From Microbacterium sp. 1.5R (GTDB lineage: Bacteria > Actinomycetota > Actinomycetes > Actinomycetales > Microbacteriaceae), in assembly GCF_007667425.1 (NCBI RefSeq), contig NZ_VDRC01000002.1, forward strand, positions 292,157 through 356,156: 64,000 nucleotides of DNA, given 5' to 3'. A program made the position numbers and the translations under genes. Within the stretch, counting starts at the first letter, position 1. Every line of letters begins with the position of its first letter. The notes under the pieces were generated by a model. It was not told where the DNA came from. It ran no database searches and saw only the letters and a list, made by a program, of their open reading frames with translations. This document shows, one piece after another, positions 57,501 through 64,000 of the stretch.

Positions 57501-57767
57501 TTCCCGCGGCTGTCGGCGGTCGCGGAGCGGCTGTGGGACGGAGGAGAGCCTGCACCGTACGCGGACTTCGCGACGCGGCTTCCGGTGCACCTGCGCCGCC
57601 TGGCCGAGAAGGGCGTGCGGTATCGTCCTCTCGACGGCCCGACGCCTGCCCAGCGCCGCCCCGGGATCGCCGGGAAGCCGCTCACCCGGGAGGCGCGGGA
57701 GGGCATCGTGCAGGGCCTCGTCGCCCGGCTCGTCGAGCGGGCGGGGGAGGCGGACTCGGACGGCTGA
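54522..57767 (+). CDS. N-acyl-D-amino-acid deacylase fused to GH20 hexosaminidase
   Basis: 1081 residues in one unbroken frame. Part 1 (about 1-540) is a D-aminoacylase-type amidohydrolase: HAHSE (H72, H74), SPHTRSYG, HLTHAT and GGSDGIL, ending in the usual small beta domain. Part 2 (about 555-1081) is a full GH20 module: an N-terminal beta/alpha domain, LHLHLTDDQGWR, PEVELPGH, the catalytic pair D846-E847 in GIGGDEVP, and ANVWTEHL. The histidine usual before GGDE is replaced (WIGIGGDE). There is no signal peptide, so it works in the cytoplasm. The start is GTG 54522, overlapping the previous stop. It should free D-amino acids from N-acyl-D-amino acids and GlcNAc from oligosaccharides or muropeptides. 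I found no stop or frame change at the joint. Confidence 0.88.
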   Translation: MLLSSEKPVRVYRGATVVDGTGAARYVADVHVEGARVVAVVRDGGQAPDLPDTAVEVDAAGLVLAPGFIDMHAHSELAVLEGAAHAAKVSQGVTTEVVGQDGLGYAPLDDATAAVIPAQIAGWNGAPASVPWRTMGDLLAAFDDAAVANVAVLVPQGNLRMMVVGHENRRATDTEIAAMGELLGAAMDAGAFGMSSGLTYTPGMYADTAELKALCRVVAERGGYWSPHTRSYGGAALDAYREALDIGRRTGCPIHLTHATMNFLPNRGRAAELLALVDEALADGVDVTLDTYPYLPGATTLAALLPSRLSESGDLLGTIAALDAAGRETVRVELEEIGCDGFHGERADWDAIQIAGTGRAALAELVGRTITEIAALDGRRAVDVVLDTIIEDAGATSILMHIGDEGNVREIMRHPRHTGGSDGILIGARPHPRGRGTFPRYLGHYVRELGVLSLEEAVRHLSGTPAARLGLDRGDAPRGVVREGSTADLVLFDPETIAAGATFDDPHAAPVGVVEVLVAGDPVVQHGRVTGSTPGRALRMPPPAHRASVPHAQSRIDPSAAPFVWTAETRIVAAEELAASARRLGGERVAEDSGAAITLRIDAALADAPFAHGRVGAEAFRIVVAADGVTVTGASAVGVFRGTTALGQLREPGAERSRIPAGEWTGAPAYAWRGAMLDVARHFRPVDDVRRLVDLLADHHLNILHLHLTDDQGWRFEVPGYPRLTAVGARREATQQGHGPLATVEPGVHEGHYTDAELRDLVAYAAARYVTLVPEVELPGHIQAGLAAYPELGNVDVGDPITAPWERFGVNPRTLAPTEESLAFGRAAIDALCDLFDSPWIGIGGDEVPVTEWERSPAAQERMRQLGLASAHDVQPWFTAHFVAHVRARGRMALAWDEVLEGDVPEGVAILAWRGPVAMREALRRGIPVLACPDLSVYLDYPQSDSAEEPIRVGPPLPVERVYGLRVEEGASGGQANVWTEHLPTRDRVDFAMFPRLSAVAERLWDGGEPAPYADFATRLPVHLRRLAEKGVRYRPLDGPTPAQRRPGIAGKPLTREAREGIVQGLVARLVERAGEADSDG

Positions 57768-57839
57768 CTCGCGACCGTCATCGTAATGTAACTTTTCGGT
57801 AACCCTCGCAGACGCGATGCGCGGCGGGGTTGCACAATT

Positions 57840-57864
57840 TTTGTTCGTAAGGTCTACTAACAAA
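57840..57864. promoter_or_regulatory. ROK operator palindrome over the regulator start
   Basis: TTTGTTCGTA, five bases, TACTAACAAA: nine of ten positions match across a dyad. It ends one base before the regulator ATG. TTGCAC at 57830 may be the -35, so the protein probably represses its own gene and those after it. Confidence 0.65.
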
Positions 57865-57865
57865 C

Positions 57866-59053
57866 ATGTCCGTATCGGATGAAACGCGCCCGTCGACGAC
57901 GTCGGACTACGTCGGCACGAGCGCTCACGCCTTCGGCCCTGCGCGGCATCTGCGCTCGCGCGCCAAGGTGCTGCCCGAGCACGCCCGCGGCCACAACCGC
58001 GCGCTCGTGCTGCAGACGCTCTACCACTCCGGCGCCATGAGTCGCGCCGACCTGTCACGGGAGACCGGCCTCACCCGCGTCACCATCTCAGACCTCGTCG
58101 CGGAGTTCATCGCCGACGGCATCGTGATCGAGATGGGCGTCCGTGAGACCGTGGGCCCCGGCAAGCCGCCGATCCTCATCGACATCGATCGGATGGGGCA
58201 TCAGATCATCGGCATCGATCTCTCAGCGCCGAGCGCCTTCACCGGTGCGCTGCTGAGCCTCGACGGAGACGTGATCGGACGTCGGGAGGTTCCGCGGCCC
58301 GAGACCCCCGACGGCGACGCCGCCTACAGCGCACTGCTCGAACTCGCCCGTGAGCTGGTCGCGGACGCGACCCAGCCGATTCTCGGGGTGGGCATCGGCA
58401 CGCCCGGAGTGGTCCGCCCGGACGGGATGGTGCTCAGCTCGCCCAACCTCGGCTGGTCCGACCTCCCTCTCGAGGCGAAGCTGGGAGTCGACCTCGACCT
58501 GCCCGTGCTCGTGCGGAACGACGCGAACGCCGCCGTGCTCGCGGAGTACACCTTCGGTGAGGCCGAGGCCGACTTCATGCTCATCAAGATCGGCCGCGGC
58601 GTCGGCGCCGGAGTGATCACCGGAAGTCAGCCGCTGCTCGGCAGCAGGTTCGCGGCAGGCGAGATCGGGCACGTCGTCGTCGGCACCGACGGCGGTCCGC
58701 GCTGTGCATGCGGCAAGGACGGCTGCCTCGAAGCGTGGCTCAGCGAGAGCCGGCTCCGCGCAGCCATCGATGCGGCGCCGGAGTCCCGCGACGACATCCT
58801 CCGCGACGCGGGAACCCGCATGGCCATCGCCATCGCTCCCATCGTGGCCGCCCTCGATCTCTCCGAGGTCGTGCTGTCGGGGCAGGGCGACCTGCTCGAC
58901 GGCGTCCTGGTCGACGCGGCGATGAAGACGCTGCACGCTCGCACGCTCGAGGGAGTGTTCGAGGACGTGGTGATCCGCCGCACGATGCAGTCAGACATCG
59001 TGCTGCGCGGGGCAGCCGTCATGGTGCTCTCCGGTCAGCTGGGCGTCTCGTGA
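57866..59053 (+). CDS. ROK family transcriptional regulator
   Basis: 395 residues. The winged helix is at about 44-90 (GAMSRADLSRETGLTRVTISDLV). The ROK domain has the zinc motif CACGKDGCLEAWLSE and a sugar-binding core. It resembles NagC/Mlc/XylR, repressors released by sugars or sugar phosphates; GlcNAc or GlcNAc-6-P is the natural guess here. A palindrome covers its start. The next gene, the kinase, follows after 40 bases. Confidence 0.92.
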   Translation: MSVSDETRPSTTSDYVGTSAHAFGPARHLRSRAKVLPEHARGHNRALVLQTLYHSGAMSRADLSRETGLTRVTISDLVAEFIADGIVIEMGVRETVGPGKPPILIDIDRMGHQIIGIDLSAPSAFTGALLSLDGDVIGRREVPRPETPDGDAAYSALLELARELVADATQPILGVGIGTPGVVRPDGMVLSSPNLGWSDLPLEAKLGVDLDLPVLVRNDANAAVLAEYTFGEAEADFMLIKIGRGVGAGVITGSQPLLGSRFAAGEIGHVVVGTDGGPRCACGKDGCLEAWLSESRLRAAIDAAPESRDDILRDAGTRMAIAIAPIVAALDLSEVVLSGQGDLLDGVLVDAAMKTLHARTLEGVFEDVVIRRTMQSDIVLRGAAVMVLSGQLGVS

Positions 59054-59093
59054 GCGGCGCCCTCGACTCGGCTCAGAGCAGGAGCATCATCCG

Positions 59094-60059
59094 ATGACGG
59101 ATGCCATCGTCGTCGACCTCACCGGTCGACGCATCCGCGTGGGCCTGGACGTCGGCGGGACGAAGATCGATGCGGTCGCCGTGGCGCCCTCGGGCGAGAT
59201 CCTCGCACGGCATCGTCGTCAGACGGGCTGGGGAGACGACGCTGTCGTCGACAGCGTCTCGTCGGCGGTGATCGACCTCTCGGCTGAGGCCGGTCTCAGC
59301 CTCGGCGACATCGACTCGGTCGGAATCGGCATCCCCGGACTGGTGGACGCCGTCTCCGGGCGCGTGCTGCACGCGGTGAACCTCGGCGTCGAGTCGCTCG
59401 ACCTCGCCGACCGCGTCGCGGTCCGGCTCGGGGCGACCGTGCGGGTCGAGAACGATGTGAAGGCGGCGGCCCTCGGCGCGGCGTCGCTGCGCGCCATCGA
59501 CGGATCGATGGCGTACCTGAACCTCGGCACCGGTGTGGCCGCCGGCATCGTCGTCGACGGCGCCATCTGGCGCGGCGCCCGCGGCACCGCGGGAGAGGTG
59601 GGCCACCTCTCGGTCGACCCGTCCGGCCGGCTGTGCGGCTGCGGGCAGCGCGGCTGCATCGAGACGTTCTGCGGCGGCGGAGCCCTGGCGAAGGCGTGGG
59701 GGCGACCCGGGACGCACCCCGTGCGCGACATCCTCGACGCGGCCGACGACGGCGACGCCCTCGCCGTCGCGCTGCGCGCCGACCTCTTCCACGGCGCAGC
59801 CGCCGCCGTGCGCGCCCTCGTGCTCTCGGCCGATGTGGAGCGCGTCATCATCGGCGGTGGCCTCACGGCTCTCGGCGCCCGTCTGGACGCCGGGGTGCGA
59901 GACGCGCTGCGCACCGGCGCAGAGGCGTCCGCCTTCATGCGTTCACTGCACCTCGACGAGCGGATCGAACTGCTGCCGCTGGGCTCACCAGCCGCGGCGG
60001 TCGGAGCCGCACTCGTCGGAGCCACCACACCCCTCAAGGAGATCGTCACCCATGGCTGA
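59094..60059 (+). CDS. ROK family sugar kinase
   Basis: 321 residues. VGLDVGGTKID is the phosphate-binding loop, GIGIPGLVD follows, ENDVKAAALG carries the catalytic aspartate, and GHLSVDPSG with CGCGQRGCIETFCGG is the zinc site. It is probably an N-acetylglucosamine (or N-acetylmannosamine) kinase, given nagB next to it. CAGGAG lies before the ATG. Overlap with nagB is eight bases. Confidence 0.9.
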   Translation: MTDAIVVDLTGRRIRVGLDVGGTKIDAVAVAPSGEILARHRRQTGWGDDAVVDSVSSAVIDLSAEAGLSLGDIDSVGIGIPGLVDAVSGRVLHAVNLGVESLDLADRVAVRLGATVRVENDVKAAALGAASLRAIDGSMAYLNLGTGVAAGIVVDGAIWRGARGTAGEVGHLSVDPSGRLCGCGQRGCIETFCGGGALAKAWGRPGTHPVRDILDAADDGDALAVALRADLFHGAAAAVRALVLSADVERVIIGGGLTALGARLDAGVRDALRTGAEASAFMRSLHLDERIELLPLGSPAAAVGAALVGATTPLKEIVTHG

Positions 60060-60831
60060 AGTCGTCATCGTCGAGAACGCCGCCGCTGCAGGCGCCCTGG
60101 TGGCTGCCGAGATCGTCGAGCTCATCGACGCGCGTCCGGATGCCGTGCTCGGCCTCGCCACGGGCTCGACGCCGCTTCCCGTCTACCAGGCGCTGCGCTC
60201 GCAACTCGTCGGTCGTGACGTGTCGAAGGTCCGCGGATTCGCGCTCGACGAGTACGTCGGTCTCGACCCCGCGCACCCCGAGAGCTACCGATCGGTCATC
60301 ACCAGGGAGGTCGTCGAGCCGCTCGGACTCGACCCGCAGCGCATCCACGTCCCGAACGGCGCCCAGGCGACGATCCAGCATGCGGGCGACGACTACGAGG
60401 CGGCGATCGATGCCGCAGGCGGCGTGGACCTGCAGATCCTCGGCATCGGCACCGACGGACACATCGGCTTCAACGAGCCAGGGTCGTCGTTCGCCTCGCG
60501 CACCAGGGTGAAGACCCTCACCGCGCAGACCCGAGAGGACAACGCGCGCTTCTTCGACTCGATCGACGACGTGCCGATGCACTGCATCACGCAGGGCCTC
60601 GGCACCATTCTGCGGGCGCGTCACCTCGTGCTGCTCGCGTTCGGCGAGGGCAAGGCGCAGGCCGTGGCGGATGCCGTCGAGGGGCCGCTGTCGGCCATCC
60701 TGCCCGGCTCGGCGATCCAGCTGCACCCGCACGCCACCGTGGTGGTCGACGAGGCCGCAGCATCACGCCTCAAGCTCGCGGACTACTACCGCTACACCTT
60801 CGCCAACAAGCCGGCCTGGCAGGGCATCTGA
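60052..60831 (+). CDS. nagB: Glucosamine-6-phosphate deaminase
   Basis: 259 residues. LATGSTPLPVYQ binds phosphate; ALDEYVGL holds the base aspartate, and GIGTDGHIGFNEPGSSF the histidine and glutamate of the ring-opening site. It converts glucosamine 6-phosphate to fructose 6-phosphate and ammonia. AAGGAG is 11 bases upstream of the ATG, inside the kinase gene. No nagA is beside it, so deacetylation must be done elsewhere or by another enzyme. Confidence 0.95.
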   Translation: MAEVVIVENAAAAGALVAAEIVELIDARPDAVLGLATGSTPLPVYQALRSQLVGRDVSKVRGFALDEYVGLDPAHPESYRSVITREVVEPLGLDPQRIHVPNGAQATIQHAGDDYEAAIDAAGGVDLQILGIGTDGHIGFNEPGSSFASRTRVKTLTAQTREDNARFFDSIDDVPMHCITQGLGTILRARHLVLLAFGEGKAQAVADAVEGPLSAILPGSAIQLHPHATVVVDEAAASRLKLADYYRYTFANKPAWQGI

Positions 60832-60849
60832 CGTACGGAACCGACGTGA

Positions 60850-60882
60850 CCCGCCGCACGGGCCACCCGGGGGTGCGGCGGG
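60850..60882. terminator. Terminator between nagB and the Nudix gene
   Basis: CCCGCCGCAC and GTGCGGCGGG with a 13-base loop, filling the gap between the two converging stops. Confidence 0.7.
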
Positions 60883-61302
60883 CTACCCGGCGGTGTGGCG
60901 GGCCGCGGCATCCCACGCCAGCGGCAGGAGGTGCTCGACGCTGAGCGGCGCGAGCGGCAGCGTCTCCGCATCCTCCTGAGTGATCCAGCGCAGTTCGGCG
61001 AGTTCGGCCTGCACCCGCACGTCGGCCTCGGCGATGTCGACGGCGAAAGCGTCGGCGACGACCCGATGACCCGGCTCGTTGGCCGCAGCCGACACGAAGC
61101 GGCCCAGTGGCTCGAGGTCGGCGTCGTCGAGGTGCAGGCCGAGCTCTTCGTGCAGTTCGCGGATGAGTGTCTGCGCCGCGGTCTCACCGGCTTCCGGCTT
61201 CCCACCCGGCTGCATGAACCGGGTCGTGCCGTGCTTGCGCACGACGAGCACACGACCGGCGGGGTCGACGATCACAGCGGCGCTGACGTGGATGTCAGGC
61301 AT
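60883..61302 (-). CDS. Nudix hydrolase
   Basis: 139 residues. The Nudix box is complete: GGKPEAGETAAQTLIRELHE then ELGL. The N-terminus VSAAVIVDPAGRVLVVRK is usual for the MutT-like group. Substrate unknown; it hydrolyses some nucleoside diphosphate derivative. The start overlaps the FAD-oxidase stop by eight bases, so translation is coupled. Confidence 0.92.
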   Translation of the reverse strand: MPDIHVSAAVIVDPAGRVLVVRKHGTTRFMQPGGKPEAGETAAQTLIRELHEELGLHLDDADLEPLGRFVSAAANEPGHRVVADAFAVDIAEADVRVQAELAELRWITQEDAETLPLAPLSVEHLLPLAWDAAARHTAG

Positions 61303-62674
61303 CGCGGGAGAACACCTTGCCCGGGTTGAGGATGCCCAGGGGATCGAACACGCGCGCGATCTGACGTTGCAGTTGCCACTGGTCGTCGCCGAGTTCGTCG
61401 GCCAGCCAGCGGCTCTTCAGCGTGCCGATGCCGTGCTCTCCTGTCAACGTGCCCCCGAGGGAGATCGCGGCGCGGAACAGCTCGTCGGCCGCCGCCCAGA
61501 TGTGCGCGGGCGTCTCCGTTCCCTCGAAGATGAAGTTCGGGTGCAGGTTGCCGTCGCCCGCGTGCGCGACCGTGGGAATCGTGATGTCGTAGGACCGTTC
61601 GATACGGGCGATCTCGTCGAACATCGCGGGCATGGCGCTGCGCGGCACCGAGACGTCTTCGATGAGGGTCGTGCCGAGCGAGGCCATCGCGGCGTGCATG
61701 GAGCGGCGGATCCGCAGCAGCCGCTCGCCCTCGTCGCGGTCGGAGGACACCTGCGCGATGCCGTCGTTCGCCGCGACGATCTCGGCGATGACGGCGGCTT
61801 CGGCGGCCGCGGCGGGCCCGTCGGTTTGAATGGTCAGCTGGGCGCTGCCCGCGGCAGGGGAGGGCAGGTCGAGCAGCGCCGCCACCGCGGCGAGGCTCGC
61901 GGCATCCATGAGTTCCATGATCGCGGGCTGCACGCCGGATGCCGTCACAGCCGCGGAGGCCGCTGCGGCGCGGCGCACGTCGGGGAAGACCGCCGCGATG
62001 GTGCACGTCTCGCCGGCGACGAGTCGGCGCAGCTTCAGGGTCGCGCCGACCACCACGCCGAGCGTGCCCTCCGAGCCGATCACGAGGGAGGTCAGGTCGA
62101 GACCCGTCACGCCCTTCACGCTCCGGTGTCCGAGGTGCAGCAGACGCCCGTCGGCGAGTACGAGGTCGACGCCGAGAACCGCATCCCGCACCACGCCGTA
62201 CTTCGCGCACAGCAGCCCGCCCGCCCCGGTGGCGATGTTCCCGCCCACGGTCGAGATCGCGCGGCTGGCCGGGTCCGGCGCCCACCAGAGGCCGTGCTCG
62301 GCGAGCGCATCGTTGAGATCAGCGTTGAGGATGCCGGGTTCGACGACCGCGAGCAGATCGTCGACCCTCACCTCGCGGATCGCGGTCATGCGACGGGTGG
62401 ACAGGACGATCTCGCCGTCGCCCGCGTTCGCCGCGCCGGCGAGTCCGGTGCCCGCGCCGCGGACGACGACCGGTGTGCGCGTCTCGGTGGCGACGCGCAT
62501 GACGGTCTGCACATGCTCGACGGTCTCGGCGTGCACCACCGCGAGCGGACGGCCAGGTGCGGCGTGCCCCGAGCTGTCGGCGCGAGCGCGTTCCAGTGAC
62601 GCCGCGTCGGTGTCGACGAGTCCTCCGAGTGCCTCGACGAGACGATCGAGCGCAGCGGGAGCGGGCGTCGTCAT
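61295..62674 (-). CDS. FAD-linked D-lactate/glycolate oxidase-type protein
   Basis: 459 residues. The PCMH FAD-binding domain has PVVVRGAGTGLAGAANAG and TVGGNIATGAGG, the C-terminal FAD-oxidase domain has HAGDGNLHPNF and GGTLTGEHGIGTLK. This is the GlcD/D-lactate dehydrogenase family, which oxidises 2-hydroxy acids. D-lactate would fit with degradation of muramic acid by the genes nearby, but it is on the other strand, and no etherase is present. It lies just downstream of the DUF2568 gene. Confidence 0.92.
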   Translation of the reverse strand: MTTPAPAALDRLVEALGGLVDTDAASLERARADSSGHAAPGRPLAVVHAETVEHVQTVMRVATETRTPVVVRGAGTGLAGAANAGDGEIVLSTRRMTAIREVRVDDLLAVVEPGILNADLNDALAEHGLWWAPDPASRAISTVGGNIATGAGGLLCAKYGVVRDAVLGVDLVLADGRLLHLGHRSVKGVTGLDLTSLVIGSEGTLGVVVGATLKLRRLVAGETCTIAAVFPDVRRAAAASAAVTASGVQPAIMELMDAASLAAVAALLDLPSPAAGSAQLTIQTDGPAAAAEAAVIAEIVAANDGIAQVSSDRDEGERLLRIRRSMHAAMASLGTTLIEDVSVPRSAMPAMFDEIARIERSYDITIPTVAHAGDGNLHPNFIFEGTETPAHIWAAADELFRAAISLGGTLTGEHGIGTLKSRWLADELGDDQWQLQRQIARVFDPLGILNPGKVFSRDA

Positions 62675-62735
62675 CGTCCCAAGCTCTTCATGGCCGGGCG
62701 GCGCAGGAGGGCACGCTCGACGTGGTCGTGCGATG

Positions 62736-63107
62736 TCATGCGATCCGCTGTCGGCCGCTGACGACCCCGGCCCCGACGGCGACGACGGCGAAGGCGAGAC
62801 CGATCACGGGCTGATCCATCAGCCACCATGCGATGGTGACGCCGACGTAGATGAGGAGCTCGACCGCGGCTCGCAGGAACGGATGAAGACGGAGCACAGG
62901 CCGCGGGGAGAGGAAGAGCGCCCAGACCAGGATGACGACGACCGGCGCTCCGATGCCGAGCACGATGTTCCACGGCAGCGGCCAGGTCGCGAAGCCCCAC
63001 AGCGCGAGCGTGGCGACGGAGATCACCAGGACGATCGATCGGATGACGTCGAGTGCGGTGATGGTGGGGCGGTTCACGCCGGGTACGGCGGAGGAATCCT
63101 CGGGCAT
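62736..63107 (-). CDS. DUF2568 (YrdB-like) membrane protein
   Basis: 123 residues with four membrane segments and the pattern FLRAAVELLIYVGVTIAWWLM. DUF2568 members are small membrane proteins of unknown function. The transcript should be leaderless, and the FAD oxidase may be co-transcribed since its start is 61 bases past this stop. Confidence 0.82.
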   Translation of the reverse strand: MPEDSSAVPGVNRPTITALDVIRSIVLVISVATLALWGFATWPLPWNIVLGIGAPVVVILVWALFLSPRPVLRLHPFLRAAVELLIYVGVTIAWWLMDQPVIGLAFAVVAVGAGVVSGRQRIA

Positions 63108-63113
63108 GCGACC

Positions 63114-63119
63114 AGTCTA
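63114..63119 (-). promoter_or_regulatory. -10 for leaderless DUF2568 transcript
   Basis: TAGACT on the minus strand, six bases, then ATG 63107. Confidence 0.6.
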
Positions 63120-63186
63120 ATTCGCCGCGATCCGGCGGGTCGGCCCAGTCGGCGGCCTCGGAGCGGGGAGTGGAGGGCCGGTCCGC

Positions 63187-64000
63187 TCAGGGGACGAGGG
63201 CGGCGTCGGCCGGTACCGACTCGTCGACGAGGAGCTGCTCGACCGGCTGATCGGCCTCTGCGGGCGCTGAGGGCTGGTCCGCCGGGGCGGGCTCGCTGTC
63301 TGCGGGCTGCTCGGCGGGGCCGGGCTCGCTGTCGGGGGCCTGCTCGCTGTCTGCGGGCTGCTCGGCGGGCGCTGCGGGCTCGGACGTCGCGGGCTGCCCG
63401 GCGGGGCCGGGCTCGCTGTCGGGCGCCTGCTCGCTGTCTGCCGGCTGATCGACGGGCGTCGACGGCTCGGACGTCGCGGGCTGCTCGCCGTCGACAGGTG
63501 CTTTCGCACCGATGTCGCCGGGCGCCTCCCCTTCGGCCGGTACCTCTTCGGTGGGTACCTCTTCGGCTGGTACTCCGCAGGCGGGTGCGAATGCGACGGT
63601 GTCCAGAGTCACGCCGAGACCCGCGAGGGTCGTGGTGGTCGGCAGCACGGGGCCGTCCAGCGTGACGTAGTGGACCTGGACGGTGGTTCCCATCAGGATC
63701 TGGACCAGGCTCGGTCGCAGACTGATCGTGCCCGTTCCTGCGGCACTGAGCGACGTGCCGTCGGCACCGCCGGTGCGTCCGCCGAGCAGGGCTTCCACGT
63801 CGGTTCCGCCAGTGCCGAGCACGCCGACCGTCACGCGCGTGACGAGGTCGTCGTCGAGGCAGATCGTGGCGGCGCCGAACGCCAACGGAGTCGTGGGCGT
63901 GCCGGGCTGTTCGGTGCCGGGTTCGTCGGTGTCGGGCTGTTCGGTGCCGGGCTGTTCGGTGCCGGGTTCGTCGGTGCCGGGCTGTTCGGTGCCGGGCTCG
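63187..64000 (-). CDS. Repeat protein, 5' end beyond the window
   Basis: 270 residues visible; the frame is open to base 64000, so the N-terminus is missing. The visible part starts with EQPGT/DEPGT repeats (about 35 residues). A central domain follows of some 110 residues, LAFGAATICLDDDLV to VAFAPACGVP, beta-rich with two cysteines. After it comes a long tail with repeats of QPADSEQAPDSEPGPA and the ending QLLVDESVPADAALVP. The pattern suggests a secreted or wall-spanning protein with disordered spacers, but no sorting signal is seen at the C-terminus. Family not recognised. Confidence 0.7.
   Translation of the reverse strand, partial: EPGTEQPGTDEPGTEQPGTEQPDTDEPGTEQPGTPTTPLAFGAATICLDDDLVTRVTVGVLGTGGTDVEALLGGRTGGADGTSLSAAGTGTISLRPSLVQILMGTTVQVHYVTLDGPVLPTTTTLAGLGVTLDTVAFAPACGVPAEEVPTEEVPAEGEAPGDIGAKAPVDGEQPATSEPSTPVDQPADSEQAPDSEPGPAGQPATSEPAAPAEQPADSEQAPDSEPGPAEQPADSEPAPADQPSAPAEADQPVEQLLVDESVPADAALVP

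Noticed and set aside
54357..58058. 1233-codon minus-strand frame opposite the deacylase-GH20 gene
   Set aside because: Same shadow effect; the plus-strand frame has all catalytic motifs of two enzyme families.

Overview
The window is about 70% G+C and packed with genes on both strands. Codons end strongly in G or C, and many promoters have a TAGRCT-type -10 placed six bases before an ATG or GTG. The gene content fits Microbacteriaceae (Actinomycetota), most likely Microbacterium or a close relative. It includes an actinobacterial GuaB3, a monomeric isocitrate dehydrogenase, an ECF42 sigma factor with its DGPF partner, a DUF6350 membrane protein beside purN, and an NCS2 permease after sucCD. 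That placement is an inference from gene content. I saw no tRNA, rRNA, CRISPR array, insertion sequence or phage gene.

Layout. 2-5021: six overlapping genes (ATP-grasp, PHP hydrolase, membrane glycosyltransferase, 46-residue membrane protein, lone receiver, sensor kinase), an uncharacterised envelope/signalling operon. 5131-8825: ABC-F ATPase, GuaB3 and a SURF1-like protein. 9133-14636: a 1550-residue secreted nuclease/nucleotidase and a peroxiredoxin. 14815-18792: DUF3817 protein, guaA, then the DGPF/ECF42 pair behind its own candidate ECF promoter. 18884-25279: stress membrane protein, Bax-inhibitor-like protein, glycerophosphodiesterase, PcrA helicase, SseB-domain protein. 25343-27555: a stand-alone LigD-type polymerase facing an ATP-dependent DNA ligase. 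27632-31746: FAD oxidoreductase, small cysteine-tailed protein, acyl-CoA dehydrogenase and TetR regulator. 31890-39507: sucCD, purine permease, DUF6350, purN, purH. 39647-43163: CPBP protease, a 28-codon microgene, Ada-AlkA fusion and Ogt. 43338-47278: a leader-peptide ORF followed by a heterodimeric ABC exporter. 47356-52754: coiled-coil protein, GNAT, monomeric Icd, L,D-transpeptidase.

The most distinctive region is 52884-60831. RidA and a D-serine-dehydratase-like enzyme diverge from a 25-bp promoter region. The latter is followed by a single 1081-residue frame joining a complete N-acyl-D-amino-acid deacylase to a complete GH20 hexosaminidase. A ROK repressor with a 10-5-10 palindrome over its start, a ROK sugar kinase and NagB then follow. 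Together they look like an intracellular salvage route for D-amino acids and N-acetylglucosamine, plausibly from peptidoglycan fragments. NagA and a transporter are not in view.

60883-64000 holds a Nudix hydrolase, a D-lactate/glycolate-type FAD oxidase, a DUF2568 protein and the 3' part of a Pro/Glu/Ser-rich repeat protein that runs off the window. A recurring oddity is short tandem duplication in intergenic DNA or at gene ends (periods 14, 19, 23, 64 and 79 bp).
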